NCBI GenBank assembly: GCA_019359235.1
Contig: JAHHHT010000020.1
Location: 1 to 64,000 of the forward strand
Reading direction: 5' to 3'
Origin: Oscillatoria princeps RMCB-10
Lineage (GTDB): Bacteria > Cyanobacteriota > Cyanobacteriia > Cyanobacteriales > Oscillatoriaceae
DNA: 64,000 nucleotides
The notes beneath the pieces are model-generated. The model saw nothing but the letters and a program-made list of their open reading frames with translations, was not told the origin of the DNA and did no database searches. Numbering within the stretch: the first letter of the stretch is position 1; every line of letters begins with the position of its first letter. Positions 63,854 through 64,000 of the stretch are shown piece after piece. Made by a program: the position numbers and the translations under genes.

Positions 63854-63886
63854 AGAAACCCGGTTTCTTAAAGAAACCGGGTTTCT
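63854..63886. repeat. Dispersed AGAAACCCGGTTTCT-type palindrome
   Basis: AGAAACCCGGTTTCT, TAA, AGAAACCGGGTTTCT with flanking text shared with 28826-28858. After lnt to the window end there is no gene; AAATCCA repeats follow (63958-63990). Confidence 0.9.
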
Positions 63887-64000
63887 CAGTACCTCACTCA
63901 TACGAAAAACGCTATAGTATTTTTTCTCGGGTTGAAAAAGCTTGCCTGCCATTTTTTTAAATCCAAAATCCTTGCATCCAAAATCCAAAATTGTTATGAC

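Noticed and set aside
1-64000. tRNA, rRNA, transposase or prophage genes
   Set aside because: All gaps were read on both strands for T-loop motifs and for DDE or HUH transposase marks; none was seen, though a covariance search could find what I missed.

Overview
The window looks like chromosomal DNA of a filamentous, Oscillatoriales-like cyanobacterium (inference). The grounds are a GUN4 domain fused to a Ser/Thr kinase, a DUF2358 protein, several Hanks-type kinases with TPR or pentapeptide tails, a 1849-residue kinase/ATPase/histidine-kinase fusion, a Uma2 endonuclease, and many dispersed palindromic repeats of the kind common in these genomes. No rRNA, tRNA, CRISPR array or transposase gene was seen.

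Layout. 1-526: 3' end of a cytosine deaminase gene. 731-4310: two head-to-tail Hanks kinases, the first with a frameshifted GUN4 domain and the second with a TPR tail. 4456-6589: a Uma2 endonuclease and a membrane-anchored protein of unknown function, convergent. 6856-12803: two paralogous kinases with pentapeptide-repeat tails, which arose by a segmental duplication that left a 46-bp scrap of uvrA behind the first copy; intact uvrA follows the second. 15621-20299: two alpha/beta hydrolases, then a tightly coupled pair, an AlbA_2/HATPase protein and a ParA ATPase. 20555-24146: an old-yellow-enzyme reductase, an MFS exporter and a divergent AraC-type regulator that is a pseudogene. 24451-31828: a BMP-family lipoprotein and two membrane sensor histidine kinases. 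31862-33707: a DUF2358 protein and a family-10-like glycosyl hydrolase. 34545-40094: the giant kinase/histidine-kinase fusion. 40184-45039: secF-secD, pdhB and a WD40 propeller. 45211-54999: an exopolysaccharide or cell-surface glycan cluster (galE, five glycosyltransferases including a WecG-type, two methyltransferases, one of them frameshifted, and a CDP-sugar epimerase-like gene). 55710-57413: an orphan C5 DNA methyltransferase and a small unknown gene. 58098-63789: a histone-deacetylase-like enzyme, gyrA and lnt.

How it works together. Signalling dominates: five Hanks kinase genes and three histidine kinase domains lie within 40 kb, with no response regulator in view. The rest is mostly housekeeping (uvrA, secDF, pdhB, gyrA, lnt) plus surface polysaccharide synthesis. 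The most system-like unfamiliar unit is the AlbA_2/HATPase-ParA pair at 18084-20299.

Genome texture. Perfect palindromes of several families sit in eight of the nine convergent gene junctions, and two repeat elements have been absorbed in frame into coding sequence (inside lnt and inside the HATPase domain of the giant kinase). Four genes carry lesions or frameshifts: the kinase-GUN4 gene, the AraC gene (stop plus frameshift), a methyltransferase (A7 run) and the uvrA scrap. Some of the single-base events could be sequencing errors.
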